DNA from: Pseudescherichia sp031998825
GTDB lineage: Bacteria > Pseudomonadota > Gammaproteobacteria > Enterobacterales > Enterobacteriaceae
Assembly (NCBI RefSeq): GCF_031998825.1
Contig: NZ_DAMACX010000019.1
Coordinates: 14,700-78,699, forward strand
Direction of reading: 5' to 3'
Length of the DNA: 64,000 bases
The translations under genes were made by a program, and so were the position numbers. Below, in pieces: positions 50,585-59,663 of this stretch (the first letter of the stretch is position 1; each line of letters starts with the position of its first letter). The notes under the pieces were generated by a model. That model did not search any database and was not told the DNA's origin. It saw only the letters and a list, made by a program, of their open reading frames with translations.

Positions 50585-51493
50585 TTAGAAGTATCCCTGG
50601 CGTTTTTTCAGCTCCATCGAGCCGGCCTGGTCACGGTCGATGACGCGCCCCTGACGTTCGCTGGTAGTGGAGACCAGCATCTCTTCGATGATCTCCGGCA
50701 GCGTCTGGGCATCGGACTCTACCGCGCCGGTCAGCGGCCAGCAGCCGAGGGTACGGAAGCGCACCATGCGCTGTTTGATCTCTTCGCCCGGCTGCAGGTC
50801 GATACGATCGTCATCGATCATCATCAGCATGCCGTCACGTTCCAGCACCGGACGTTCAGCCGCCAGGTAGAGCGGAACGATTTCGATATTTTCCAGGTAG
50901 ATGTACTGCCAGATATCCAGTTCGGTCCAGTTCGACAGCGGGAAGACGCGGATGCTCTCGCCCTTGTTGATCTGGCCGTTGTAGTTGTGCCACAGCTCAG
51001 GACGCTGGTTTTTTGGGTCCCAGCGGTGGAAGCGGTCGCGGAAGGAGTAGATACGCTCTTTCGCGCGGGATTTCTCCTCGTCGCGGCGCGCACCACCGAA
51101 GGCCGCGTCAAAGCCGTACTTATTCAGCGCCTGCTTCAGCCCTTCCGTCTTCATGATATCGGTGTGCTTGGCGCTGCCGTGCACGAACGGGTTAATCCCC
51201 ATCGCCACCCCTTCCGGGTTTTTATGCACCAGCAGTTCGCAGCCGTAGGCTTTGGCGGTACGGTCACGGAACTCATACATCTCACGGAATTTCCAGCCAG
51301 TATCGACATGCAGCAGCGGGAAAGGCAGCGTGCCCGGATAGAAGGCCTTGCGTGCCAGGTGCAGCATAACGCTGGAGTCTTTACCGATGGAGTACATCAT
51401 CACCGGATTGGAGAATTCAGCCGCCACCTCGCGAATAATATGGATGCTTTCCGCCTCCAGTTGTCGCAGGTGGGTGAGTCGTTTTTGATCCAT
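50585..51493 (-). CDS. cysD: Sulfate adenylyltransferase catalytic subunit CysD
   Basis: 302 residues, family length. Forms APS from ATP and sulfate. The PP-loop-like YSIGKDSSVMLHLARKAF is near residues 35-52, and RRDEEKSRAKERIYSFRDRF near residues 136-156. First gene of cysDNC; presumed CysB-activated promoter upstream. Confidence 0.98.
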   Translation of the reverse strand: MDQKRLTHLRQLEAESIHIIREVAAEFSNPVMMYSIGKDSSVMLHLARKAFYPGTLPFPLLHVDTGWKFREMYEFRDRTAKAYGCELLVHKNPEGVAMGINPFVHGSAKHTDIMKTEGLKQALNKYGFDAAFGGARRDEEKSRAKERIYSFRDRFHRWDPKNQRPELWHNYNGQINKGESIRVFPLSNWTELDIWQYIYLENIEIVPLYLAAERPVLERDGMLMMIDDDRIDLQPGEEIKQRMVRFRTLGCWPLTGAVESDAQTLPEIIEEMLVSTTSERQGRVIDRDQAGSMELKKRQGYF

Positions 51494-51791
51494 AACCGTT
51501 CCTTAAAGGGAAATTTACCACACGAGACGATCTGTTCTGTGCGTCTGTTATACGTCGCATGAGTCGCTAAAAACAAAGGATAGAGGGACTATAGGGGGCG
51601 TCTAAGGACGAATGAAATTACGAATTGGAATGAGTAGTTACTCAATGGAATAACGTTGAGCAAAAGCAAATATCAAAAAGTGCTTAACGCGAGAAAATAC
51701 GGGCGTTTAAGCGTAATTGAAATTGTGTAACTTCGATCACAGTTTCATACTATGCACGTCAAAAATTTTGCTTCATTTTTAAGGACTCACT
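51494..51791. promoter_or_regulatory. Divergent cysD-iap control region
   Basis: 298 bases, AT-rich. TGAGTA-GT-TACTCA (51631-51644) is a dyad flanked by GGAATG and ATGGAATAA; on the minus strand this gives two ATTCC-type elements (TTATTCC and CATTCC), which resemble CysB activation sites. Position about 140 bases upstream of cysD suits CysB control. No gene is seen here. Confidence 0.4.
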
Positions 51792-52838
51792 ATGTTTCCC
51801 GCATTGCGCCACCTCGTTGTAGCTCTGGCGCTCGGTGTGTGCTTTACCGTGCCGGCGCAGGCCAAAGCCAGTCAGCCCGGCGAGATGGCCAGCGAGCAGG
51901 CCCGCCATATTGCTACCTATTTCCCGGGGCGCATGACCGGTACGCCTGCGGAGATGCTCTCAGCTGACTATCTGCGCCAGCAGTTTGAACAGATGGGCTA
52001 CCAGAGCGACATCCGCAAGTTCAACAGCCGTTACATCTACACCTCACGCAATAAGAATCAGAACTGGCACAACGTGACTGGCAGTACGGTGATCGCCGCC
52101 CATGAAGGCAAGCTGGCCCAGCAGATCATTGTGATGGCGCACCTCGATACCTATGCGCCGCGCAGCGATGCCGATAGCGATAACAACCTCGGCGGCCTGA
52201 CGCTGCAAGGGATTGATGATAACGCTGCCGGTCTGGGGGTGATGCTGGAGCTGGCGGACCAGCTTAAGCATATTCAGACCCAGTACGGCATTCGGTTCAT
52301 CGCCACCAGCGGCGAGGAAGAAGGACGGTTGGGCGCAGAAAATCTGTTGCAGCGCATGAGCGACGCCGAGAAGAAAAATACCCTGCTGGTGATCAATCTC
52401 GATAACCTGATCGTCGGTGACAAACTCTACTTTAACAGCGGTAAAAGTACGCCTGCCGCAGTGCGCAAGCTGACCCGGGATCGGGCTTTAGCCATTGCCC
52501 GCCAGCACGGTATTACCGCCACCACCAATCCGGGCCTGAACCCGGACTATCCGAAAGGCACCGACTGCTGCCACGATAGCGAAGTGTTCGATCGCGCGGG
52601 TATTCCGGTGCTCTCCGTCGAGGCCACGAACTGGTCGCTGGGGAAAAAGGATGGCTACCAGCAGCGGGCAAAAACCAAAGCCTTCCCCGACGGCACCAGC
52701 TGGCATAACGTCCGGCTGGATAACCAGCAGTTCCTCGACAGCGCCCTGCCCGGCCGCATTGAGCGCCGCAGCCGTGACGTGATGCGTATTATGCTGCCGC
52801 TAATGAAAGAGCTGGCGAAAGCGGAGAAAGGTGCCTGA
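51792..52838 (+). CDS. iap: Alkaline phosphatase isozyme conversion aminopeptidase Iap
   Basis: 348 residues. Periplasmic zinc M28-family aminopeptidase; in E. coli it trims the N-terminal Arg of alkaline phosphatase. Signal peptide at residues 1-24 (VPAQA cleavage). Metal-binding motifs: MAHLDTYAPRSD, QGIDDNAAGLGVMLELAD, TSGEEEGRLGAENLL and the TDCCHDSEVF block. It is the landmark gene that flanks the CRISPR-Cas locus in E. coli; here it is followed instead by toxin-antitoxin genes. Confidence 0.95.
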   Translation: MFPALRHLVVALALGVCFTVPAQAKASQPGEMASEQARHIATYFPGRMTGTPAEMLSADYLRQQFEQMGYQSDIRKFNSRYIYTSRNKNQNWHNVTGSTVIAAHEGKLAQQIIVMAHLDTYAPRSDADSDNNLGGLTLQGIDDNAAGLGVMLELADQLKHIQTQYGIRFIATSGEEEGRLGAENLLQRMSDAEKKNTLLVINLDNLIVGDKLYFNSGKSTPAAVRKLTRDRALAIARQHGITATTNPGLNPDYPKGTDCCHDSEVFDRAGIPVLSVEATNWSLGKKDGYQQRAKTKAFPDGTSWHNVRLDNQQFLDSALPGRIERRSRDVMRIMLPLMKELAKAEKGA

Positions 52839-52867
52839 AGCCGATGGTATGGGATTTGGGCGCTATG

Positions 52868-52906
52868 ATACATTGTATCTACACCAAAAAATATCTACAA
52901 TGTAGA
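52868..52906. promoter_or_regulatory. Operator dyads upstream of the MazEF-like module
   Basis: ATACATTGTAT (52868-52878) and TCTACAATGTAGA (52894-52906) are two palindromes sharing the core TACANTGTA, centred 27 bases apart. They lie 27-65 bases before the antitoxin ATG. The antitoxin is of the DNA-binding AbrB/MazE type, so autoregulation is expected. Confidence 0.65.
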
Positions 52907-52932
52907 CACAGGCTGTATACCATGAGGTAGAT

Positions 52933-53181
52933 ATGATTCGCAGTAATGTAAAACGTTGGGGAAACTCTCCTGCGATCCGGATCCCAGCAACGTTAATGCA
53001 GGCCCTTAATCTTAATATTGATGATGAAGTTAAGATCGATTTGGTAGAAGGTAAGCTTGTCATCGAGCCAGTAAGGAGCGGAACTGAGTTTTCGCTTGCG
53101 GAACTGGTTGAAGAGATCACCGCCGATAACCAACATGAGTTGGTGGAATGGGGTAAACCTGAAGGTAAGGAAACCTGGTAA
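52933..53181 (+). CDS. MazE-type antitoxin (AbrB/SpoVT fold)
   Basis: 82 residues. N-terminal AbrB-type DNA-binding domain: VKRWGNSPAIRIPATLMQAL (residues 5-24), DDEVKIDLVEGKLVIEPV. The acidic C-terminal tail (ELVEEITADNQHELVEWG) is the expected toxin-wrapping peptide and ends with a WGKPEGKETW block like that of the ChpBI/PemI antitoxins. Ends one base before the toxin ATG. AT-richer than the flanking genes. Confidence 0.92.
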   Translation: MIRSNVKRWGNSPAIRIPATLMQALNLNIDDEVKIDLVEGKLVIEPVRSGTEFSLAELVEEITADNQHELVEWGKPEGKETW

Positions 53182-53514
53182 ATGATAAGTCGATTCGTAC
53201 CCGATTCAGGGGATCTCATATGGGTTGATTTTGACCCAACTAAAGGAAATGAGCAGGCAGGACATCGTCCTGCCGTCGTGCTAAGTCCATTCATCTATAA
53301 CAATAAAACAGGGCTTTGCCTTTGTGTTCCCTGTACCACAAAGGCAAAGGGCTACCCTTTTGAAGTAGAACTCTCCGGTGAGCGTAACGCAGTAGCGCTT
53401 GCCGATCAGGTGAAATGCATCGCCTGGAAAGTCAGAAACGCAGCGAAAAAAGGCAGAGTAACAGAGCAGGAACTGGAAGTGATCAGAGCTAAGGTTAAGG
53501 CCTTAGTAGGGTAA
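53182..53514 (+). CDS. MazF-type endoribonuclease toxin
   Basis: 110 residues. PemK/MazF family mRNA interferase: VPDSGDLIWVDFDPTKGNEQAGHRP includes the conserved DFDPTxGxEQxGxRP, RPAVVLSPFIYN, CVPCTTKAKGYPFEVEL, and LADQVKCIAWKVR. Its ATG touches the antitoxin TAA directly (53179-53182), giving tight coupling. The toxin sequence looks intact. Confidence 0.94.
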   Translation: MISRFVPDSGDLIWVDFDPTKGNEQAGHRPAVVLSPFIYNNKTGLCLCVPCTTKAKGYPFEVELSGERNAVALADQVKCIAWKVRNAAKKGRVTEQELEVIRAKVKALVG

Positions 53515-53586
53515 TACTTCAAGCGGTTAATATTTGCCCATGAGCCACCATATGGATATAATTAAATTACCAAATGGAGGTTAACC

Positions 53587-54030
53587 ATGAAAACGTTTAG
53601 CGTATCCACGACTCAGGCCAGGCCGCCCCGTTTATGGCAGGTGGCTGGTTTAAACAATGCTGATGGTGTGGCATTGCTGGGTCAGATTAACGAAGGTCTT
53701 GATGGCAAAGTTGCTAGCCTGATCGTTGACTGGGCGAAGATAACGCAAAACGACCTGCGCAAAATGTCAGGTATCCCATCAACCACATTCAGCCGCAGTC
53801 TGAAAGCACGATTCAGTGCCGATCAGAGTGAACGGCTGGTGCGCATCATTCGTGTCCTTGATCGGGCGGTAGAACTGTTCGAAGGTGATAAGGATGAAGC
53901 GCAAAAATGGTTAAATGAGCCTAACCGTGCGCTGGGCTGGAAAGTGCCGGCAGACCTTATGGCATCCGAAACCGGGGCTTATGAGGTCATGAAGCTGATC
54001 ACTCGTCTGGAGCATGGGGTCTACTCTTGA
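53587..54030 (+). CDS. Xre/MbcA-ParS-type antitoxin of RES toxin
   Basis: 147 residues. N-terminal helix-turn-helix of the Xre-like antitoxin type (DLRKMSGIPSTTFSRSLKAR near residues 57-76) followed by the MbcA/ParS toxin-binding domain (RAVELFEGDKDEAQKWLNEP near residues 97-116, NRALGWKVPADLM). ATGGAGG ribosome binding site ends eight bases before the ATG. Overlaps the toxin start by four bases (TTGA). Confidence 0.9.
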   Translation: MKTFSVSTTQARPPRLWQVAGLNNADGVALLGQINEGLDGKVASLIVDWAKITQNDLRKMSGIPSTTFSRSLKARFSADQSERLVRIIRVLDRAVELFEGDKDEAQKWLNEPNRALGWKVPADLMASETGAYEVMKLITRLEHGVYS

Positions 54031-54497
54031 TCCTCTATCGGCTTACAAAGACAAAGTATCTTTCTACAGCCTGGACAGGATATGGAGCAAAAGAGGCTGG
54101 GGGCCGCTGGAATAACGTTGGCACGGCGATGGTGTATGTATCAGAAACCGCGTCCCTGACTATGCTGGAAACCCTGGTGCATCTGCGTGCAGCGCAGATT
54201 ATGGATTATTTCACGCTATTGAGTATTGATGTGCCTGACGACCAAGTTCAAAAGGCCAATATGGAAGAAATACCTGATAACTGGGCTGATGAAGAAGCGC
54301 CACCAGAACTGGCCGCTTACGGGGACGCCTGGTGCTTCACTAAAGCATCCATCGCCCTGCGTGTTCCCAGTGCTTTATCCCCCGTGGAATATAACTACCT
54401 GCTTAACCCTGAACACCCCGGTTTCTTCGAGCTCACACAAAAATCAAAAGCCATTCCGTTTCAATTCGACAGCCGGTTAAAACCCGATCGCAAGTGA
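54027..54497 (+). CDS. RES-domain toxin
   Basis: 156 residues from TTG 54027; the MILYRL start is typical of RES toxins. The RES residues are visible: Arg in GGRWNNVG (about 28-35), Glu in TMLETLVHL (about 49-57), and a C-terminal Ser-containing region. RES toxins degrade NAD. Four-base overlap with the antitoxin gene, the standard arrangement. Confidence 0.92.
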   Translation: MILYRLTKTKYLSTAWTGYGAKEAGGRWNNVGTAMVYVSETASLTMLETLVHLRAAQIMDYFTLLSIDVPDDQVQKANMEEIPDNWADEEAPPELAAYGDAWCFTKASIALRVPSALSPVEYNYLLNPEHPGFFELTQKSKAIPFQFDSRLKPDRK

Positions 54498-54544
54498 TGA
54501 AGCGTGCCGATTCTCGTGAAAATTAATAGAAATAAAACCCAAAA

Positions 54545-54572
54545 AAAATGCCGACCTAAAAGTCAGCATTTT
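54545..54572 (-). terminator. Terminator of cysH (and of the RES module)
   Basis: AAAATGCCGAC, six-base loop, GTCAGCATTTT with one C-A mismatch. On the minus strand the stem is followed by eight T. It serves cysH and may also end the convergent RES transcript. Confidence 0.8.
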
Positions 54573-54583
54573 CATAAGGTTTA

Positions 54584-55318
54584 TCACCCTTCGTGCAGCC
54601 CGCATTCGCGCTTGAGGCCGAAGAAGCGGGTCTCTTCCTCCGCCATGCCCGGCTCCCATTTGCGGGTGGTGTGCGTATCGCCCACCGAGAGGTAGCCCTG
54701 GTCCCACAGCGGGTGGTACTTGAGCCCGTGCTTTTGCAGATACTGGTAGACGGTACGGTTGTCCCAGTCGATGATCGGCAGCACCTTAAACACGCCGCGC
54801 TGGACAGCCAGCACCGGCAACGTAGCGCGACTGCCTGACTGCTCCCGACGCAGGCCGGCGAACCAGGTCTGCGCATTCAGATCTTTCAGGGCGCGGTTCA
54901 TCGGCTCGACCTTGTTGATCTCATTGTACTTCTCGATGCCTTCAACGCCCTGCTCCCACAGCTTGCCGTAGCGCGCTTCCTGCCATGCCGGACTCTGCTC
55001 CGCACGGTAAATCTTCAGGTTCAGCTTGAGCTTGTCTGCCAGCTCATCAATGAACTGGTAGGTCTCCGGGAACAGGTAGCCGGTATCGGTGAGGATCACC
55101 GGAATATCCGGGCTGATCTGGTTAACCAGATGCAGGCTCACCGCCGCCTGGATACCAAAGCTTGAGGAGAGCACGTACTCACCGGGCAGGTTCTCTAATG
55201 CCCAGACGACGCGCTCTTCCGCGCTCAGTTTTTCCAGTTGGCCGTTAGTCTCTGCCAGCGCCAGAATGCGTTCGACTTTTGGCAGATCGTTTAAAGCATT
55301 AAGATCGAGTCTGGACAT
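54584..55318 (-). CDS. cysH: Phosphoadenylylsulfate reductase CysH
   Basis: 244 residues from ATG 55318 (E. coli 244). Reduces PAPS to sulfite with thioredoxin. PP-loop-related SSSFGIQAAVSLHLV near residue 51, TDTGYLFPETYQF, and the catalytic cysteine in the C-terminal ECGLHEG (Cys239). Preceded by a REP pair that separates it from cysI. Confidence 0.97.
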   Translation of the reverse strand: MSRLDLNALNDLPKVERILALAETNGQLEKLSAEERVVWALENLPGEYVLSSSFGIQAAVSLHLVNQISPDIPVILTDTGYLFPETYQFIDELADKLKLNLKIYRAEQSPAWQEARYGKLWEQGVEGIEKYNEINKVEPMNRALKDLNAQTWFAGLRREQSGSRATLPVLAVQRGVFKVLPIIDWDNRTVYQYLQKHGLKYHPLWDQGYLSVGDTHTTRKWEPGMAEEETRFFGLKRECGLHEG

Positions 55319-55331
55319 ATACCCCTCACTT

Positions 55332-55401
55332 CTGCCGGGCGGCACTGCGTTTGCCCAGCCTACGGTTTTGTAGGCCCGGTAAGCAAAGCGCCACCGGGCA
55401 T
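55332..55401. repeat. REP pair between cysI and cysH
   Basis: Two facing REP elements (55332-55362 and 55370-55401) with TGCCGGGCGGCACTGCG and GTAGGCCCGGTAAGCAAAGC cores. They lie inside the cysJIH message, between cysI and cysH, and may stabilise the upstream part of the transcript. Confidence 0.8.
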
Positions 55402-55408
55402 GACCACG

Positions 55409-57121
55409 TTACTCCCAGAAATCCCGGGCCGGATCCAGCACCGGACGGATAATCCCGGTACGGATGGTGAAGTCGCCGAAGCCTTCGCCCGCTTCACGCT
55501 CTTTCGACCAGCGGCCTACCAGCACGTCGATAGAGTCGAGAATCTCTGACTCGGTGATATTTTCACGGTACATGCGCGGAATACGCGTGCCCATACGGTT
55601 GCCGCCAAGATGCAGGTTGTAACGACCCGGCGCTTTACCCACCAGCCCCATCTCCGCCAGCAGCGCACGGCCACAGCCGTTCGGACAGCCGGTCACGCGC
55701 ATCACAATGTGATCGTCGCCAACGCCGTGCTTCTCCATGATCGCTTCGACTTTATCAACAAAGCTCGGCAGGAAACGCTCCGCTTCCGCCATCGCCAGCG
55801 GACAGGTCGGGAAGGCGACGCAGGCCATGGAGTTCTCGCGCTGCGGCTTAACCGCATCCATCAGACCGTGGGAACGGGCCAGCTTCTCAATCTTCGCCTT
55901 CTGGCTCTCCGGCACGCCCGCGACGATCAGGTTCTGGTTCGCAGTCAGGCGGAAGTCGCCCTTATGGATCTTCGCGATCTCCAGCAGGCCGGTTTTCAGC
56001 GGACGATCCGGGTAATCAAGGATACGACCGTTTTCGATAAACAGCGTCAGGTGCCATTTGTTATCGATACCTTTTACCCAGCCGATGCGATCTCCGCGGC
56101 CGGTAAACTCATACGGACGAACCGGCTCAAACTTCATGCCTGCCCGACGCTCAACTTCCGCTTTGAAAGTCTCGACGCCCACGCGCTCCAGCGTATATTT
56201 AGTCTTGGCGTTTTTACGATCGGTACGGTTGCCCCAGTCGCGCTGGGTGGTTACTACCGCTTCCGCCACCGCCAGGGTGTGCTCCAGCGGCAGGAAGCCA
56301 AACTCGCTCGCAGTGCGGGCGTAGGTTTTCTTGTTACCGTGTTCGATAGAGAGGCCGCCACCCACCAGCAGGTTAAAGCCGATCAGCTTGCCGTTCTCGG
56401 CAATAGCGATAAAGTTCATGTCGTTAGCGTGCAGATCGACGTCATTCTGCGGCGGGATCACCACCGTGGTTTTGAACTTACGCGGCAGATAGGTCTGCCC
56501 AAGGATCGGCTCTTCGTCGGTGGTCGCCACCTTCTCCGCATCGTGCCAGATCTCAGCATAGGCGCGGGTGCGCGGCAGCAGATGCTCGGAGAGCTTCTTC
56601 GCCCACTCGTAAGCCTCTGCGTGCAGCTCGGACTCAATCGGGTTAGAGGTGCAGAGCACGTTACGGTTCATGTCGTTGGCGGTCGCCAGCGCGTCCAGAC
56701 CCACTTCATGCAGCATCTGGTGAGCAGGCTTGACGTTCTTCTTCAGAATACCGTGATACTGGAAGGTCTGACGGTTAGTCAGACGGATGCTGCCGTAGAT
56801 GGTCTTCTCTTCGGCGAACTTGTCGATGGCCTGCCACTGCGCCGGGGTGATGATCCCGCCCGGCAGACGGCAGCGCAGCATCATGGCATGGCGCGGCTCC
56901 AGCTTCTGCTCGGCGCGTTCGGCACGAATATCACGGTCATCCTGCTGATACATACCGTGGAAGCGGATCAGCAGAAAGTTGTCACCTTTAAAACCGCCGG
57001 TAAGCCCGTCGTTCAGATCTTCCGCAATCGTACCGCGCAGGTAGTTGCTCTCACGTTTCATACGCTCGGCGTCGGTCAGTTTACCTTCGACCACCAGCGG
57101 ACCTGGGTGTTTATCGCTCAT
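55409..57121 (-). CDS. cysI: Sulfite reductase hemoprotein CysI
   Basis: 570 residues (E. coli 570). Siroheme/[4Fe-4S] subunit that reduces sulfite to sulfide. The cluster cysteines are visible in ACVAFPTCPLAMAEAERFLP and TGCPNGCGRALLAE near residues 433-492. N-terminal RNRxxF-type half domain from KFRFHG-like FHGMYQQDDRD. Start abuts the cysJ stop (one-base overlap). Confidence 0.98.
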   Translation of the reverse strand: MSDKHPGPLVVEGKLTDAERMKRESNYLRGTIAEDLNDGLTGGFKGDNFLLIRFHGMYQQDDRDIRAERAEQKLEPRHAMMLRCRLPGGIITPAQWQAIDKFAEEKTIYGSIRLTNRQTFQYHGILKKNVKPAHQMLHEVGLDALATANDMNRNVLCTSNPIESELHAEAYEWAKKLSEHLLPRTRAYAEIWHDAEKVATTDEEPILGQTYLPRKFKTTVVIPPQNDVDLHANDMNFIAIAENGKLIGFNLLVGGGLSIEHGNKKTYARTASEFGFLPLEHTLAVAEAVVTTQRDWGNRTDRKNAKTKYTLERVGVETFKAEVERRAGMKFEPVRPYEFTGRGDRIGWVKGIDNKWHLTLFIENGRILDYPDRPLKTGLLEIAKIHKGDFRLTANQNLIVAGVPESQKAKIEKLARSHGLMDAVKPQRENSMACVAFPTCPLAMAEAERFLPSFVDKVEAIMEKHGVGDDHIVMRVTGCPNGCGRALLAEMGLVGKAPGRYNLHLGGNRMGTRIPRMYRENITESEILDSIDVLVGRWSKEREAGEGFGDFTIRTGIIRPVLDPARDFWE

Positions 57122-58932
57122 TAGTAGACATCTCGCTGATAACGGCGCTCTACGCGCAGCTCACTTAAATATTCGTCAGCCGTTTCGGTATCCATGCCAC
57201 CGAACTCGGCAATCACTTCCAGTAAAGCCTGCTCAACGTCGCGCGCCATACGCGTCGCGTCGCCGCAGACATAAATGTGTGCACCTTCGTTGATCCAGCG
57301 CCACAGCTCTGCGCCCTGTTCGCGCAGTTTATCTTGTACGTATATTTTCTCTTTCTGGTCGCGGGACCAGGCCAGATCGATGCGGTTCAGCACGCCCTCT
57401 TTGACGTAGCGCTGCCACTCCACCTGGTACAGGAAATCTTCGGTAAAGTGCGGGTTACCGAAGATCAGCCAGTTTTTACCCGGCGCTTCGTCCGCCGCAC
57501 GCTGCTGCATAAAGGCGCGGAACGGTGCGATGCCGGTGCCTGGGCCAATCATGATCACCGGTGTTTCTGGGTTAGCGGGCAGGCGGAAGTTGTCGTTGTG
57601 TTCAATGAACACGCGGATCTCGCCATCCTCTTCCACGCGATCGGCGAGGAAGCCTGACGCGCCGCCGGTGCGGGCACGGCCTTCAACGTCATAGCGCACC
57701 ACGCCAACGGTGACGTGCACTTCGCTTTCCACTTCCGCCTGGGATGAGGCGATGGAGTAGAGGCGCGGCGTCAGCGGACGCAGCAGGCCAATCAGCGCCT
57801 CGGCATCCAGCTGGGCGGCAGAGAAGCGCACCATGTCGACGATCGGCGTTGTGGCAGCATAGTGCTGAAGACGGGCCTTGTCGCCCACCATCGGCATCAG
57901 CGTTTCGCTGCGGCTCAGCTTAGCGTAGTTCTCAACGATGCTGGCGGTGTTTACCGTCAGCTCAAAGTGCCACGCCAGCGCTTCAGAAAGCGGCAGCGTT
58001 TTGCCATCCACGGTGACCGGCTCGTCGCCTTTCAGCCACAGCAGCTCTATCAGCTCGCGCACCAGCTCCGGATCGTTTTGATACCAGACGCCCAGCGCGT
58101 CGCCCGGCTGATAGCGCAGGCCAGAATCACCCAGATCGATCTCGATATGGCGCACGTCTTTCTCAGAGTCGCGGCCGGTGATCTTCTGGTTCACGGCGAG
58201 CGTGGCCACCAGCGGCTCTTCTTTAGTATAGGGGCTGGAGAAGACCTCGTTGACCGCGCCGGTAGCGGTGACCGCTGCCTGGGCGGGGCTTTCGGTCGGC
58301 ACGCGGGCCTTCAGAATATCCACGATGCGCGCGCGCCACTCGCTGGCTGCCGTCTGATACTCAACGTCGGCATCCACGCGATCCAGCAGGCGCTCTGCGC
58401 CCAGCCCTGCCAGCTTGCTGTCAAAATCTTTACCGCACTGGCAGAAGAATTCGTAGGAGGTATCGCCCAGGCCAAAGACGGCGAAGGCTGCACCGTTAAG
58501 CTTCGGCGCTTTTTTCGAGAACAGGAACTTATGCAGCGCGACCGCCTCTTCCGGTGGCTCCCCTTCACCCTGGGTCGAAGCAACCACAACCAGCAGCTTT
58601 TCATTGGCAATTTGTTTGAATTTATAGTCGCCAGCGTTAACTAGGTTGACGTTGAGCTTCGCCGCCAGCAGATCGTCACGCAGTGCTTCCGCTACGCGAC
58701 GGGCATTGCCGGTCTGCGATGCGCTCAGCAGCGTGATCGTCGGCGTATCTACCGCCGGGGCCGGTGCTGCGGCCATCGCTGCTGCGCCAGGCTGCTGGTT
58801 AAGCACGCCCCAGAAGTAGCCGGAAACCCAGGCAAGCTGGGTCGGTGTTAAATCGGTGGTGGCTGCCTGAAGGCGTGCCAGCTGCTCCGGGTTCAGCGGA
58901 AGCAAAGCGGAAGGTGGGGCCTGTGTCGTCAT
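57121..58932 (-). CDS. cysJ: Sulfite reductase flavoprotein CysJ
   Basis: 603 residues (E. coli 599). Passes electrons from NADPH through FAD and FMN to CysI. Flavodoxin domain at about 65-205 (LLSASQTGNARRVAEALRDD), FAD domain with RLYSIASSQAEVE, NADPH domain with MIGPGTGIAPFRAFMQQRAA and YVCGDATRM; ends RRYQRDVY. First gene of cysJIH. Confidence 0.98.
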   Translation of the reverse strand: MTTQAPPSALLPLNPEQLARLQAATTDLTPTQLAWVSGYFWGVLNQQPGAAAMAAAPAPAVDTPTITLLSASQTGNARRVAEALRDDLLAAKLNVNLVNAGDYKFKQIANEKLLVVVASTQGEGEPPEEAVALHKFLFSKKAPKLNGAAFAVFGLGDTSYEFFCQCGKDFDSKLAGLGAERLLDRVDADVEYQTAASEWRARIVDILKARVPTESPAQAAVTATGAVNEVFSSPYTKEEPLVATLAVNQKITGRDSEKDVRHIEIDLGDSGLRYQPGDALGVWYQNDPELVRELIELLWLKGDEPVTVDGKTLPLSEALAWHFELTVNTASIVENYAKLSRSETLMPMVGDKARLQHYAATTPIVDMVRFSAAQLDAEALIGLLRPLTPRLYSIASSQAEVESEVHVTVGVVRYDVEGRARTGGASGFLADRVEEDGEIRVFIEHNDNFRLPANPETPVIMIGPGTGIAPFRAFMQQRAADEAPGKNWLIFGNPHFTEDFLYQVEWQRYVKEGVLNRIDLAWSRDQKEKIYVQDKLREQGAELWRWINEGAHIYVCGDATRMARDVEQALLEVIAEFGGMDTETADEYLSELRVERRYQRDVY

Positions 58933-59237
58933 GCGTCGTTATGTTCCAGTAAGCAAAGCTATTAAAAAAGCGTAAAAACAGAACAGAGTGTAAGGGTAAC
59001 GGCGTGAATAATAACAATTAAAGAAGGGTTGGAAATAACAAATAACTAAAAACGCTAACCGCTTTTAGTTATAGTTATTAACAGTAAAACAGGTTGATTA
59101 ACTACATGATTTAAAAAGGTAAAATCCAGGTTTCACCCCTACACCCCAGGCTTTACCGCTTTTGCCTGTTTTAGTTAATGCCAAAAATGGTCAATTCCGG
59201 TAGTATGCGGCGGTTTTTGCCTGTCTGAGAATTCATC
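58933..59237. promoter_or_regulatory. Divergent cysJ-queD control region
   Basis: 305 bases, strongly AT-rich, no gene. ATAACTAAAA (59042-59051) and TTTTAGTTAT (59063-59072) form a perfect ten-base dyad with an 11-base spacer, next to the direct repeat TAGTTATAGTTATT. It lies 110-140 bases before cysJ, where CysB activates cysJIH. A GGTAGTATGCGG near 59200 may hold the queD -10 box (extended -10). Confidence 0.45.
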
Positions 59238-59600
59238 ATGTCTACCACGTTATTTAAAGATTTCATCTTCGAAGCCGCTCACCGTCTGCCGCACGTGCCC
59301 GAAGGCCACAAATGCGGTCGCCTGCATGGCCACTCGTTTATGGTGCGCCTGGAAATTACCGGTGAAGTCGATCCCCATACGGGTTGGATCATGGACTTCT
59401 CCGAGCTGAAGGCCGCCTTCAAGCCGACCTATGACCGACTGGATCACTACTATCTGAACGATATTCCTGGCCTGGAGAACCCGACCAGCGAAGTGCTGGC
59501 GAAGTGGATCTGGGAAGAGATGAAGCCGCTTGTACCGCTGCTGAGTGCGGTGACAATCAAAGAGACCTGCACGGCGGGCTGTGTGTATCGCGGCGAATAA
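59238..59600 (+). CDS. queD: 6-carboxytetrahydropterin synthase QueD
   Basis: 120 residues (E. coli 121). Converts dihydroneopterin triphosphate to 6-carboxytetrahydropterin on the queuosine path. Zinc histidines in FEAAHRLPHV and GRLHGHSFMV; DFSELK and DHYYLNDIPGLENPTSE are conserved. Catalytic cysteine CGRLHGH. Convergent with queE, the enzyme of the next step. Confidence 0.97.
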   Translation: MSTTLFKDFIFEAAHRLPHVPEGHKCGRLHGHSFMVRLEITGEVDPHTGWIMDFSELKAAFKPTYDRLDHYYLNDIPGLENPTSEVLAKWIWEEMKPLVPLLSAVTIKETCTAGCVYRGE

Positions 59601-59620
59601 AGGTCGCAGCACGGTTAACC

Positions 59621-59657
59621 CAGGCCCGGTAAGCGTTAGCGCCACCGGGCTTATCGG
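59621..59657. repeat. REP element between queD and queE
   Basis: CAGGCCCGGTAAGCGTTAGCGCCACCGGGC-type single REP between the convergent queD and queE stops. Confidence 0.75.
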
Positions 59658-59663
59658 TTTATA

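Noticed and set aside
49181..51562. Very long open frame (793 codons) on the plus strand opposite cysN and cysD
   Set aside because: It is antisense to two complete, highly conserved genes and its translation has no recognisable motif; high GC makes long antisense frames common here.
52839..54583. CRISPR-Cas locus expected next to iap
   Set aside because: No direct repeats with spacers and no cas-like proteins; the interval is filled by MazEF-like and Xre/RES genes.
55610..57124. 504-codon plus-strand frame opposite cysI
   Set aside because: Shadow of cysI; no ribosome binding site or motif, and cysI is intact.
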